A DNA stretch of 33,019 nt from a virus. The stretch lies in IMG/VR virus record IMGVR_UViG_3300050821_001186, positions 1 to 33,019 of that record. The stretch is one strand, 5' to 3'. Positions 1 to 5,999 of the stretch are shown here, piece by piece. The position numbers and the translations under genes were made by a program. Numbering within the stretch: the stretch's first letter is position 1; each line of letters opens with the position of its first letter. The notes beneath the pieces were generated by a model. It was not told where the DNA came from. It saw only the letters and a list, made by a program, of their open reading frames with translations, and did no database searches.

Positions 1-124
1 CAGTGAACGCCTCCCACATGGTCACGTTGACGTAGATGCCGTCGGTTACGTGCTTCTCCAAATATTCCTGCAACGCTTCAAGCACGCTCTCGCGCGTTAG
101 CTCAAGCTTCTGCACGCCGATCAT
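1..124 (-). CDS. Unknown small protein, 3' end outside the window
   Basis: This is the N-terminal part (about 41 residues) of a minus-strand protein that runs off the left edge. It begins with MIGVQKLELTRESVLEAL and looks helical and acidic, with no motif I recognise. The ATG overlaps the stop of the upstream gene as ATGA, and GAGGAG lies directly before it, so it is the last visible member of the leftward operon. Function is unknown; the reading is supported by frame continuity and translational coupling only. Confidence 0.6.
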   Translation of the reverse strand, partial: MIGVQKLELTRESVLEALQEYLEKHVTDGIYVNVTMWEAFT

Positions 125-360
125 CTCCTCGCCCCTCCCGCCCGTTGACTGCCCCGCAAGCAAAGCGTCTGCGACCCGTCCGACTTGACCCACGCTACCT
201 CGTGCGGTTTGCATTGCTCGGCGGCGATCTCGCGCAGCGCCCGCGCATCGGAGCGCTCGACCCACGCACCCCAGGCAAACGCGACCGCCAGCATGAACAG
301 CGCGAAGGCCGCGACGCCGAGCCAGCGCTGCTTGCGGTCTTCTTCGTCGATGAGGGTCAT
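121..360 (-). CDS. Small single-span membrane protein
   Basis: A 79-residue protein with one strong hydrophobic segment at about residues 13-33 (WLGVAAFALFMLAVAFAWGA), an acidic/basic N-terminus of about 12 residues and a C-terminal domain of about 45 residues containing two cysteines. The topology suggests an inner-membrane protein with a soluble tail. I chose the ATG that overlaps the methyltransferase stop as ATGA; the frame stays open further upstream but that part lies inside the methyltransferase. Its own stop overlaps the next ATG the same way. It could be an accessory lysis, exclusion or envelope protein, but no family is recognised and the role is open. Confidence 0.65.
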   Translation of the reverse strand: MTLIDEEDRKQRWLGVAAFALFMLAVAFAWGAWVERSDARALREIAAEQCKPHEVAWVKSDGSQTLCLRGSQRAGGARR

Positions 361-989
361 GGCCGGTACACCCGAGCGATGTGAGTCGAGAGCGGCAGGG
401 GAATCTTGGCGACGATTGCGGAAGCCTGCAGCCTCGCGCGCGATCGGGACGAATGTTTTCTCATCGAATTGCCATGATGCCGTCCGAACCATCCGTCGCG
501 CGACATGCCGCCGCCCAAGCCGCAGACCTTGATTTGGCCGCCAATAGGCATCAGCGCCGGCACGTCGCCCCAAAGATGAAATGATCCGAAGTTCCACCGG
601 CTACGCCCGACCCACTTCTGAGCCCCGCGCACGTTCTCGACCACCATCGGGATGTGATAGCCCGCTGCCTCGCACGCCTCGCGCTGGATGCGAAAGCAGG
701 CGTCGAACAGCTCATTGTCCGGAGGCGGCAGCGCCTTGGAGCGCTTCCACGGCATCGCGCGGTAACTGTACGCTTGGCACGGCGGGCTCGCCACGATCAG
801 CACGGCCGACTTGAACTGCGATCCGTGCAGAGTCCGCACGTCCTGGATCACAAGCTGGGCCGGATACTTCTCGTCGCCGTAGACGTGGCGTTCGATGTCG
901 AATCCGATCACGTCGTAGCCTTCGAGTAGCAGGCCCTCGGTCCAGCCGCCGAGGCCGCAGTAGAGGTCGATAGCGAGCGGACGAGTCAC
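357..989 (-). CDS. C5-cytosine DNA methyltransferase
   Basis: A 210-residue enzyme expected to transfer a methyl group from S-adenosylmethionine to C5 of cytosine in DNA. Visible motifs are motif I (DLYCGLGGWTEG, residues 8-19), motif IV with the catalytic cysteine (SPPCQAYS, Cys71) and motif VI (ENV, residues 118-120). It is shorter than bacterial C5 enzymes (over 300 residues), with little room for a target-recognition domain and no clear QxRxR motif, like other compact phage forms. The start is GTG with GGGGGAGGGC just upstream, overlapping the previous stop as GTGA. No restriction endonuclease is nearby, so an anti-restriction role on phage DNA is likely. Function by family is firm; specificity is unknown. 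Confidence 0.88.
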   Translation of the reverse strand: MTRPLAIDLYCGLGGWTEGLLLEGYDVIGFDIERHVYGDEKYPAQLVIQDVRTLHGSQFKSAVLIVASPPCQAYSYRAMPWKRSKALPPPDNELFDACFRIQREACEAAGYHIPMVVENVRGAQKWVGRSRWNFGSFHLWGDVPALMPIGGQIKVCGLGGGMSRDGWFGRHHGNSMRKHSSRSRARLQASAIVAKIPLPLSTHIARVYRP

Positions 990-1159
990 GCCCTCCCCCT
1001 CTCCGAATGCTCCCGATCATCCCTCCTTCGAACGTGCGCGAAAGTCAAAGCGATATTGACAGGCTCGTAGGGCGAGTGCCAGGGCGTCTCTTCGAGCCGA
1101 TAGTTCGGGCTCAAGACGTAGCTATCGCCGAGGTACTGCTTCGCTTCCTCAAGCGTCAT
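986..1159 (-). CDS. Unknown 57-residue protein
   Basis: This short minus-strand gene encodes about 57 residues beginning MTLEEAKQYLGDSYVLSP and ending in an Arg/Glu-rich tail. Its ATG overlaps the end of the upstream gene by 11 bases and its TGA overlaps the GTG of the methyltransferase as GTGA, filling exactly what would otherwise be a gap of about 160 bases. The tail encodes the purine-rich ribosome-binding site of the methyltransferase. No domain is recognised. The coupling on both sides is the main reason to believe it. Confidence 0.6.
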   Translation of the reverse strand: MTLEEAKQYLGDSYVLSPNYRLEETPWHSPYEPVNIALTFAHVRRRDDREHSERGRA

Positions 1160-1430
1160 TTGGCAGATCGTCCACGTTCGAAACTTTGTGCCGAAAGCAG
1201 TCCCGGATCAGAGAGCCATAGCCGTTGATCTCGACCACTCTCTCTCGCGGCTCCGCATCTCGGACGGACAGGACCAACGTCGTCCCATCGGTGTAGCGGA
1301 TCGCATGTATGCGTTCGCACCAAGCGCGGAAGTCCGAGAAGCCGGATCCGATCGCTTGACGGTGGACGACGCGACGCTGAGAGCTGGTATAGCCCGACCA
1401 TTCGCCTTCAAGAACCCACCGGCCTTTCAC
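1149..1430 (-). CDS. Unknown 93-residue protein
   Basis: The protein starts at GTG (VKGRWVLEGEWSGYTSSQRR) in a GTGA overlap with the upstream stop. It looks like a compact mixed alpha/beta protein with repeated Arg/Tyr and a central stretch IRYTDGTTLVLSVRDAE that suggests adjacent beta strands. The frame is open further upstream, but that part falls inside the neighbouring gene. No family is recognised. It belongs to the leftward operon and is probably an early accessory protein; that role is inferred from position only. Confidence 0.6.
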   Translation of the reverse strand: MKGRWVLEGEWSGYTSSQRRVVHRQAIGSGFSDFRAWCERIHAIRYTDGTTLVLSVRDAEPRERVVEINGYGSLIRDCFRHKVSNVDDLPNDA

Positions 1431-1747
1431 GCCCCGACCTCCTGCAACTCCCGCCGAAACTCCGCCCCGCGCCTGGCCCCGATGCGCCGCTCCTCGCCGT
1501 CCCATTCGCCGAAGAGGACGATCACCATCGGGCGCAGGGAGCCGTCCTCTCGCTGCGCATGCGAGAGCCTCGCCCGATGGCAGCGGCCGACGCGGGAGAG
1601 CTGATTGAAGGCGCGGATGTCCCAGGCGTCGATGCTCTGCGTGTAGCGCACGTGCTGCTGATGCGGCAGGCGGGCGACTTGCGGGAGGTAGTCGGCCCAG
1701 GAGTCGGAACCGGCTTGGACTGCGGCGCGAACTGCGGTTACGAACAT
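1427..1747 (-). CDS. Unknown 106-residue protein
   Basis: The protein begins MFVTAVRAAVQAGSDSWADY and contains MVIVLFGEWDGEERR near the C-terminus, suggesting a small beta-containing domain. A GTG three codons upstream is possible, but the ATG at 1747 has AGGAG eight bases before it and overlaps the upstream gene by 10 bases, which fits the operon pattern. No known domain or catalytic motif is visible, and the function is unknown. Confidence 0.6.
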   Translation of the reverse strand: MFVTAVRAAVQAGSDSWADYLPQVARLPHQQHVRYTQSIDAWDIRAFNQLSRVGRCHRARLSHAQREDGSLRPMVIVLFGEWDGEERRIGARRGAEFRRELQEVGA

Positions 1748-2091
1748 TTCTCGCACTCCTCTTTCGCGCGCAGATAGGCCGCGTTGATGCTATCGGCAGT
1801 GTTGATCGCGAGCAATTCGTAAATCTCGCGCACTGCTGTAATCAGCCGGTCGTGAATCTCTCGGGGGATGGCGTCGGCAACAATGCTTGCCTGACCGCAT
1901 TGCCAGAGCCATAGAAGACACTCCCGAGCAGATTCTGTATCGTGCATGTATTTCGGAAGTTTCTTCTTGACCTGATTCCAAGGAATAGACGGAGGAGCAG
2001 CAATGATGAAGCTATGTTCTTTGACCATCTCCTGCTGCCCCCCATGAAATGGACAGAAAGTATCGTCGAATTTGTAGCAAGTACAGTTCAT
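1738..2091 (-). CDS. Small protein with Cys/His clusters at both ends
   Basis: A 117-residue protein. The N-terminus has CTCYKFDDTFCPFH (Cys3, Cys5, Cys13, His16), a plausible zinc site, and the C-terminus ends ECEKCS, a second CxxC. The middle (LLWLWQCGQASIVADAIPRE) and the following stretch look helical. The ATG overlaps the upstream stop as ATGA. It could be a zinc-stabilised DNA- or protein-binding early protein. Metal binding is inferred from residue spacing and no named family is recognised. Confidence 0.6.
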   Translation of the reverse strand: MNCTCYKFDDTFCPFHGGQQEMVKEHSFIIAAPPSIPWNQVKKKLPKYMHDTESARECLLWLWQCGQASIVADAIPREIHDRLITAVREIYELLAINTADSINAAYLRAKEECEKCS

Positions 2092-2441
2092 TGCTCGCCC
2101 TTCCCGGCTGGCGGTTGAGGGGCGGCGCACTCTCGCGCCACGTCGAATAGCATCTGCTCGATGTTGTTCCAGTCGTCATCTTGCAGCATGTCGGCGAGGC
2201 GCGATCCAAGCTTTTGCAAAGCGGACCCCATGGGCGGTATCTCATGATCTTTCAGCCAATCTGAGGGCGGATCCCAATAGACCGGCTTCGCGTCCGGGGG
2301 CTGGGAGAGGACCGTACCAATGTCATCTAACAGCTCGGTGAAATCGAAGCCGACTTTCGCAAGCGTAACCGTGAACATGACCGACTTGCAGCGTTCAAGC
2401 AGTTCGCGCACATCAGGCGGTGCGGCGGTCGGGGCGGTCAT
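2088..2441 (-). CDS. Unknown 117-residue protein
   Basis: The protein begins MTAPTAAPPDVRELLERC and appears mostly helical with an acidic middle and a short proline-rich end. No cysteine cluster, membrane segment or known motif is seen. The start is the ATG in an ATGA overlap with the upstream zinc-binding gene; the longer open frame overlaps that gene and is unlikely. It belongs to the leftward early operon; function unknown. Confidence 0.6.
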   Translation of the reverse strand: MTAPTAAPPDVRELLERCKSVMFTVTLAKVGFDFTELLDDIGTVLSQPPDAKPVYWDPPSDWLKDHEIPPMGSALQKLGSRLADMLQDDDWNNIEQMLFDVARECAAPQPPAGKGEQ

Positions 2442-2632
2442 ATTGGTATCACCACATTCGTCTTGCCGGTTGTCTTGGAAATCTTGTCTATGCACTCGCG
2501 GGAGCACGCGATTTGAGTCCCGTCCTCATCTCCTCTCATATACCAAAGGTGCGGCTTGAACCACTCGCCGGTGCGATTCGCCCAACCCGGCGCGCGCTTG
2601 CCGCAACCGTCGCAGATGAATTCACAGGCCAT
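2438..2632 (-). CDS. Small zinc-ribbon-like protein
   Basis: This 64-residue protein begins MACEFICDGCGKRAPGW and later has CSREC, giving a CxxC...CxxxC pattern that could bind one zinc ion. Aromatic residues (W, F, Y) sit between the pairs, as in short treble-clef or zinc-ribbon modules in phage early proteins. The ATG shares one base with the upstream stop (TGATG), and its stop overlaps the next ATG as ATGA. Binding of nucleic acid or a host protein is possible but not shown. Confidence 0.65.
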   Translation of the reverse strand: MACEFICDGCGKRAPGWANRTGEWFKPHLWYMRGDEDGTQIACSRECIDKISKTTGKTNVVIPI

Positions 2633-2982
2633 CAGCGTCTCAAATCGAAATCTTCGTACGAGAAATCAATGTGGCTACCGACGATCCGCTGCAATCGCAC
2701 CTCCGCCCGCTCGCGCTCGATCCGCTCATGCTCCGGCCAGCACTTCGCGGCCAGCTCGTAGATGATGCCGAAGACGCAATCCTCGATCGACTCCGGATCG
2801 TCGTCACAGGCGCCGTTGTCGTAGTAGCTGCCGAGGTCGGAGCCGTCATCGTCGAGGGCGCGCACGGTGACCTCGACGCTCGGATTGCCAGCAGGATCAG
2901 GCTCGGCGTCATGCAGGCGGATGGCGTAACGATGGCCTTCGTGCGGAACGATCGAGTCATCGGTAATCAGTTCAGGATTCAT
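2632..2982 (-). CDS. Unknown acidic 116-residue protein
   Basis: The protein begins MNPELITDDSIVPHEG and has beta-rich stretches (VEVTVRALDDDGSDLGSYYD) followed by a charged helix near the C-terminus (ERIERERAEVRLQRIV). Aspartate and glutamate are abundant. The ATG overlaps the upstream gene by 11 bases; an in-frame TTG ten codons upstream is a less likely start. No family is recognised. The acidity could fit a DNA-mimic anti-defence protein, but that is speculation from composition only. Confidence 0.6.
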   Translation of the reverse strand: MNPELITDDSIVPHEGHRYAIRLHDAEPDPAGNPSVEVTVRALDDDGSDLGSYYDNGACDDDPESIEDCVFGIIYELAAKCWPEHERIERERAEVRLQRIVGSHIDFSYEDFDLRR

Positions 2983-3223
2983 CTGCTTTGACTTTGGAGA
3001 AGGTTTGGCCAAAGGCCGGGATTACGCTGCCGCCGCCTTTGAGGGCGACGATTGGATGCTCGTAGAACCACACGTAATCGACGAGTCGTTCAACTCCATC
3101 GACGATGATCTTGTCACCCTCATGAAGTTCGCAGGCGTCGGCTTCCAATTGGGTGCCGTAATAGATCGATTCGCCGACTCTGCACACTGGAACCTGATCG
3201 TCGGCGATGAGGGCGGGGGTCAT
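2972..3223 (-). CDS. Unknown small beta-rich protein
   Basis: An 83-residue protein with many short beta-like segments and glycine turns (GDKIIVDGVERLVDYVWF) that suggest a small barrel. The chosen ATG at 3223 overlaps the upstream stop as ATGA. An in-frame ATG at 3295 has good spacing to GGAG and would add 24 residues, but it lies inside the upstream gene, so the shorter form is preferred. No homologous family is recognised. Confidence 0.6.
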   Translation of the reverse strand: MTPALIADDQVPVCRVGESIYYGTQLEADACELHEGDKIIVDGVERLVDYVWFYEHPIVALKGGGSVIPAFGQTFSKVKADES

Positions 3224-3405
3224 GGCTGCCATCCGCCCACAAGCACGGTATTCGGGTGACGCTTCGTCCACCACGCGTGATAGCAAGTTGGACATGGCTC
3301 TTTCTCCATTTCGCAGTCAGCGCATTTGTGTCCGGGAGGTGCGCTTGCGTGCATCGGGGAGGGTGGATATTGGAAGCCCTCGGGAGAACCGGACTCTGGG
3401 CTCAC
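3220..3405 (-). CDS. Small protein with paired CxxC motifs
   Basis: A 61-residue protein starting at GTG in a GTGA overlap with the upstream stop. It contains CADCEMEKEPCPTC, two CxxC pairs seven residues apart, followed by YHAWW and a short basic tail. This looks like a compact zinc ribbon. An internal ATG at MHASAPP is an alternative start that keeps the metal site. Its stop overlaps the next ATG. Function unknown; DNA or RNA binding would fit the metal-site type. Confidence 0.55.
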   Translation of the reverse strand: MSPESGSPEGFQYPPSPMHASAPPGHKCADCEMEKEPCPTCYHAWWTKRHPNTVLVGGWQP

Positions 3406-3590
3406 GACAGCGTCTCCGCATGAGATCTGGCAACCCAGCAATCGGGCTCCGAGCTGTCGTACGAACTGGCGAGCCACCAACCGCAGTCAGCATCATCGCA
3501 GCGCGCCGTCATCCCGTCGCACTCTTCGATGAACTCCGCTTTCGGGAATCGGCGGAGTACTTCGGCTTTCCACGCGTTGAGCGTTGTCAT
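3402..3590 (-). CDS. Unknown 62-residue cysteine-containing protein
   Basis: The protein begins MTTLNAWKAEVLRRFPKAEF and has cysteines in ECDG, ARCDDADCGWW and EPDCW. The layout, an N-terminal helix then a Cys/Trp-rich part, suggests a small metal-binding or disulfide-stabilised domain. The ATG lies two bases after the upstream stop (TGAGCATG). Its TGA overlaps the next GTG. No family is recognised. Confidence 0.55.
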   Translation of the reverse strand: MTTLNAWKAEVLRRFPKAEFIEECDGMTARCDDADCGWWLASSYDSSEPDCWVARSHAETLS

Positions 3591-3592
3591 GC

Positions 3593-3730
3593 TCACCGCC
3601 CCAACAGCGCCCACCTGATGAACTCGTCGGCGTGCCCAAGCTGTCGCAGGTAGGAAATCGCGCGCATACAGCCGTTGCGTAGCGTGGACATCATGCTGCG
3701 GGCGAGGGTGACGATCTGGGCGAGGGTCAT
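3593..3730 (-). CDS. Unknown 45-residue protein, first gene of the leftward operon
   Basis: The protein starts MTLAQIVTLARSMMSTLRNG and looks like two short amphipathic helices with several arginines. AGGAG lies eight bases before the ATG, the clearest ribosome-binding site of the operon, and a strong sigma-70-like promoter is about 45 bases upstream. The frame is open further upstream, across the promoter, which argues for this ATG as the true start. Function is not recognised. Confidence 0.6.
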   Translation of the reverse strand: MTLAQIVTLARSMMSTLRNGCMRAISYLRQLGHADEFIRWALLGR

Positions 3731-3773
3731 GGTTGCTTCTCCTGTTGCGTTGTTCGATACATTCAATGTCGGC

Positions 3774-3802
3774 ACAGTAATCCCGCTTTTGTAGCTTGTC
3801 AA
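3774..3802 (-). promoter_or_regulatory. Sigma-70-type promoter for the leftward operon
   Basis: Read on the minus strand, TTGACA (3802-3797) and TACTGT (3779-3774) are separated by exactly 17 bases. The -35 box is perfect and the -10 box matches four of six. Transcription would start near 3767 and leave a leader of about 37 bases before the ATG at 3730. The -35 box lies inside an 11-base palindrome, so the promoter is probably controlled there. Confidence 0.7.
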
Positions 3803-3816
3803 GCCTTGTGTCAAGG
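3794..3816. promoter_or_regulatory. Two abutting palindromes, putative operator
   Basis: GCTTG-T-CAAGC (3794-3804) is directly followed, sharing one base, by CCTTG-TGT-CAAGG (3804-3816). Both contain the TTGACA / TGTCAA element and overlap the -35 region of the leftward promoter and the spacer of the rightward one. Such a tandem site between divergent genes is typical of a repressor or activator operator. The adjacent sigma-4-like gene is the obvious candidate partner (inference). Confidence 0.6.
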
Positions 3817-3823
3817 GTAGATT
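3796..3823 (+). promoter_or_regulatory. Possible rightward promoter overlapping the leftward one
   Basis: TTGTCA (3796-3801) and TAGATT (3818-3823) are 16 bases apart. A start near 3830 would leave only about 12 leader bases before the ATG at 3842, and no clear Shine-Dalgarno sequence is present, so the first message may be nearly leaderless. Weaker than the leftward promoter and occupying the same palindromes. Confidence 0.4.
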
Positions 3824-3841
3824 TGTGGTCCAATTCGCCGC

Positions 3842-4006
3842 ATGAGAGCCATCGACCGCTATGCCAAGCTCGCCGAACGCAGGCGTCAGATCCTTGCCTT
3901 AAGAAAGCAGGGTAAGACATTGGACGAAATCGGGAAACGGTACCGGATCACGCGCGAGCGGGTGCGGCAGCTGGTCCTGGTTGCGGAGCGGGAGAGCGCG
4001 GAGTGA
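3842..4006 (+). CDS. 54-residue helix-turn-helix protein resembling sigma-70 region 4.2
   Basis: The protein (MRAIDRYAKLAERRRQI...) carries TLDEIGKRYRITRERVRQL at residues 26-44. This closely follows region 4.2 of primary sigma factors, where the TLEEVGK...VTRERIRQIE helix-turn-helix reads the -35 box. Nothing else of a sigma factor is present, so it cannot be a complete sigma. The stop overlaps the GTG of the methyltransferase as GTGA. Likely roles are a small transcription regulator of the divergent promoters, an anti- or co-sigma, or an RNA polymerase modulator. Family resemblance is strong in the helix-turn-helix; the role is inferred. It is preceded by TTGACA-containing palindromes. Confidence 0.75.
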   Translation: MRAIDRYAKLAERRRQILALRKQGKTLDEIGKRYRITRERVRQLVLVAERESAE

Positions 4007-4977
4007 CCGCTTACGATAACCGCTGCCTTATCGGCGACTGCCGCGATTCAATGCACCAGATGATCGCGGACGGCGTGCGCGTGCAGATGTGCGTGACGAG
4101 TCCGCCGTATTGGGGCTTGCGTGATTATGGCCACCCAAAGCAAATTGGCCTGGAGCTGACCGTCCAGGAGTACGTCGATACGCTGGCGGGCGTGTTCCGG
4201 CTGCTGCGCGAGCTGCTGGCCGACGATGGGACGCTCTGGCTCAACCTCGGCGATTGCTACGCCGGGAGCTGGGGCGCTCAGTCACGCGAGCATGCTGGTA
4301 AACACGCGCCGAATGTGTCAGCGCTAAGTGCGAACCAAGTCAAAGCTGCGCAGATCCGCAACGGTACGGGATCGTTGGGACGCACTCCAGGGCTGAAGCC
4401 GAAAGACCTTGTGATGATGCCGGCGCGCGTCGCGCTTGCGCTGCAGGCTGACGGCTGGTGGGTGCGTCAGGACATCATTTGGAATAAGCCGAATCCCATG
4501 CCGGAGTCGGTCACAGACCGATGCACTAAGGCGCACGAGTACCTCTTCCTGCTCGCGAAATCAGAGCGGTATTACTTCGACGCCGCGGCGATCAGAGAGT
4601 CTGCGACGCACGTCGGTCGCGTCCTTAATTACACGGGCGATCAGAAGGCGAACAGCGCTCATCCGGAAATGCAGCGTACTTTGCCGCGCGGCCGAAAGAT
4701 CGAAGTAGGGGAGCGCCGCAATAAGCGCTCAGTCTGGACCCTACCGACATTTCCATATGCTGAAGCCCACTTCGCCACGTTCCCGCCCGCGCTCGTCGAG
4801 CCGTGCGTCCTGGCCGGCTCGCGCATCGGTGATACGGTGCTCGATCCATTCTTCGGTAGCGGCACGGTCGGCGAGGTCGCGCAACGGCTCGGGCGCAAGT
4901 GGATCGGCTGCGATCTGCAAGAAGCCTACGCCCCGCTGCAGGCTCGCAGGACCGCTCAACAGGGCTTCGAGCTGTAG
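4003..4977 (+). CDS. DNA N4-cytosine/N6-adenine methyltransferase
   Basis: A 324-residue SAM-dependent DNA methyltransferase. The catalytic motif TSPPYWGLRDYG lies near residues 32-43 (SPPY at 33-36) and the SAM-binding motif DPFFGSGT at 281-288, followed by GRKWIGCDL. This N-terminal catalytic, C-terminal SAM-site order is the beta-class arrangement; SPPY occurs in N4-cytosine enzymes and also in some N6-adenine ones. The region between (residues about 85-240) should hold target recognition. Start is GTG, coupled to the sigma-4-like gene by GTGA. No cognate nuclease is seen, so protection of phage DNA from host restriction is likely. Base specificity cannot be read from sequence. Confidence 0.9.
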   Translation: MTAYDNRCLIGDCRDSMHQMIADGVRVQMCVTSPPYWGLRDYGHPKQIGLELTVQEYVDTLAGVFRLLRELLADDGTLWLNLGDCYAGSWGAQSREHAGKHAPNVSALSANQVKAAQIRNGTGSLGRTPGLKPKDLVMMPARVALALQADGWWVRQDIIWNKPNPMPESVTDRCTKAHEYLFLLAKSERYYFDAAAIRESATHVGRVLNYTGDQKANSAHPEMQRTLPRGRKIEVGERRNKRSVWTLPTFPYAEAHFATFPPALVEPCVLAGSRIGDTVLDPFFGSGTVGEVAQRLGRKWIGCDLQEAYAPLQARRTAQQGFEL

Positions 4978-5002
4978 CCCCTCCCGCGCCGCACCGGCAA
5001 GC

Positions 5003-5638
5003 ATGACCGTCGCGATTCTGTTCGCCCGCCGTGACAGCGTTTACAAGACCCTGCCGGATGTCGATGTGTGGGACGAGGACCGCGATGCGCGCAAGTGGCC
5101 TGGAGGCTGCCCGGTTGCCGCGCATCCGCCGTGCAAGCGCTGGTCATCGCTCAACAATTTGGTGCTCGCCAGATATCCGGATCAGCGTGAGCGATTCGCG
5201 CATGGCAACGATGGTGGCCTGTTTGAGCTCGCATTGCATCGCGTGCGTCAGTTCGGCGGGGCGCTTGAGCATCCGGCCCAGTCTCAAGCCTGGCGCAAAT
5301 TCGATCTGCCGCGGCCGGCCTACATGGCGTGGCAGCGCGGCGTGTGCGGCGGATGGTGCATCGAACTCGACCAAAGAGCATTCGGCCACCCGGCGCGCAA
5401 GCGGACGTGGGTTTATGCCTATGTGCTCGATCCGCCGAGACTGCCGAGACTGCCGAGCCTGCCGAGCCTGCCGAGCGGGAAAGTGGTGCGCGTCTATCGC
5501 TATCGCCTGCCAGATGGCACCTGGACTCGGACGCCGCGCTCCGAGCTCAACCAGGAAATCACGCACGCGGCCGCCGAGCACACGCCGATCGAATTTGCCA
5601 AGTGGCTCGTTGAAGTCGCGCGCCGCTGCAAAATCTGA
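5003..5638 (+). CDS. Conserved phage protein with HPPC motif, possibly methyltransferase-derived
   Basis: A 211-residue protein beginning MTVAILFARRDSVYKTLPD. It has AAHPPCKRWS (Cys near residue 45), EHPAQS near residue 90 and a C-terminal AEHTPIEFAKWLVEVARRC. I recognise this layout from hypothetical proteins in many phage genomes near DNA-modification genes. HPPC followed by EHPA echoes the PPC and ENV motifs of C5-methyltransferases, but no SAM-binding motif is apparent, so activity is doubtful. A 9-base tandem repeat encodes a proline-rich stretch at about residues 144-158. The ATG lies 25 bases after the methyltransferase stop. Function unknown; a nucleotide- or base-modification role is inference. 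Confidence 0.7.
   Translation: MTVAILFARRDSVYKTLPDVDVWDEDRDARKWPGGCPVAAHPPCKRWSSLNNLVLARYPDQRERFAHGNDGGLFELALHRVRQFGGALEHPAQSQAWRKFDLPRPAYMAWQRGVCGGWCIELDQRAFGHPARKRTWVYAYVLDPPRLPRLPSLPSLPSGKVVRVYRYRLPDGTWTRTPRSELNQEITHAAAEHTPIEFAKWLVEVARRCKI
5432..5476 (+). repeat. Five-unit 9-base tandem repeat inside a coding region
   Basis: Five consecutive near-identical 9-mers of the type ctgccgaga or ctgccgagc keep the reading frame and encode PRLPRLPSLPSLPS. The last three units are identical. Such an array is prone to copy-number change by slippage in units of three codons. Confidence 0.85.
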
Positions 5639-5807
5639 GCCATACCCGCTTCCGTGAATCTTGCAATGCGTCTTGCATCCGAGTACGGTTAGCCGCAGAA
5701 TCTCGGGTAGCGGGGAACGCAGGGACATCCGGCCGGCCGCCGTCGGACTGCCCTGAACGGTCCTTACCTGCTTACCCGCCCGCTTTTCGGCTTTCAGGGA
5801 GTCGTCC
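5639..5807 (+). promoter_or_regulatory. Intergenic leader before the replication operon, with a hairpin
   Basis: No gene is seen in this 169-base gap. It holds a direct repeat of CTTGCA (around 5663-5680) and an imperfect inverted repeat at 5720-5755: CAGGG and CCCTG as outer arms, TCCG and CGGA as inner arms, around GGCCGGCC. No T-run follows, so it is not a normal terminator. GGGAG six bases before the ATG at 5808 is a ribosome-binding site. I could not identify a convincing -10/-35 pair. It may carry a promoter or operator for the replication genes. Confidence 0.35.
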
Positions 5808-5999
5808 ATGTCCAGCCTTTTGGCTCTTCCCGTTTTCATCCCCGGCCGCCCGTACACGGCGTTGTCCGACCGTCCGCGCGCCGAGCACTTGCTGCGCGTG
5901 GCGAAGTTCCTGTGGGACGATGCGCATCCGGAGCCCAAGCCGGGCGAGCGGGCGCAGGCGTTTGCGGTGATGGCGCAGCGGCTGGGGGTGGCCGCATGA
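5808..5999 (+). CDS. Unknown 63-residue protein
   Basis: The protein begins MSSLLALPVFIPGRPYTALS and ends in a helical AQAFAVMAQRLGVAA. GGGAG with good spacing precedes the ATG, and its TGA overlaps the next ATG as ATGA. It is the first gene of the rightward replication block. No domain is recognised; it may be an accessory replication or regulatory protein, judged by position only. Confidence 0.6.
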   Translation: MSSLLALPVFIPGRPYTALSDRPRAEHLLRVAKFLWDDAHPEPKPGERAQAFAVMAQRLGVAA

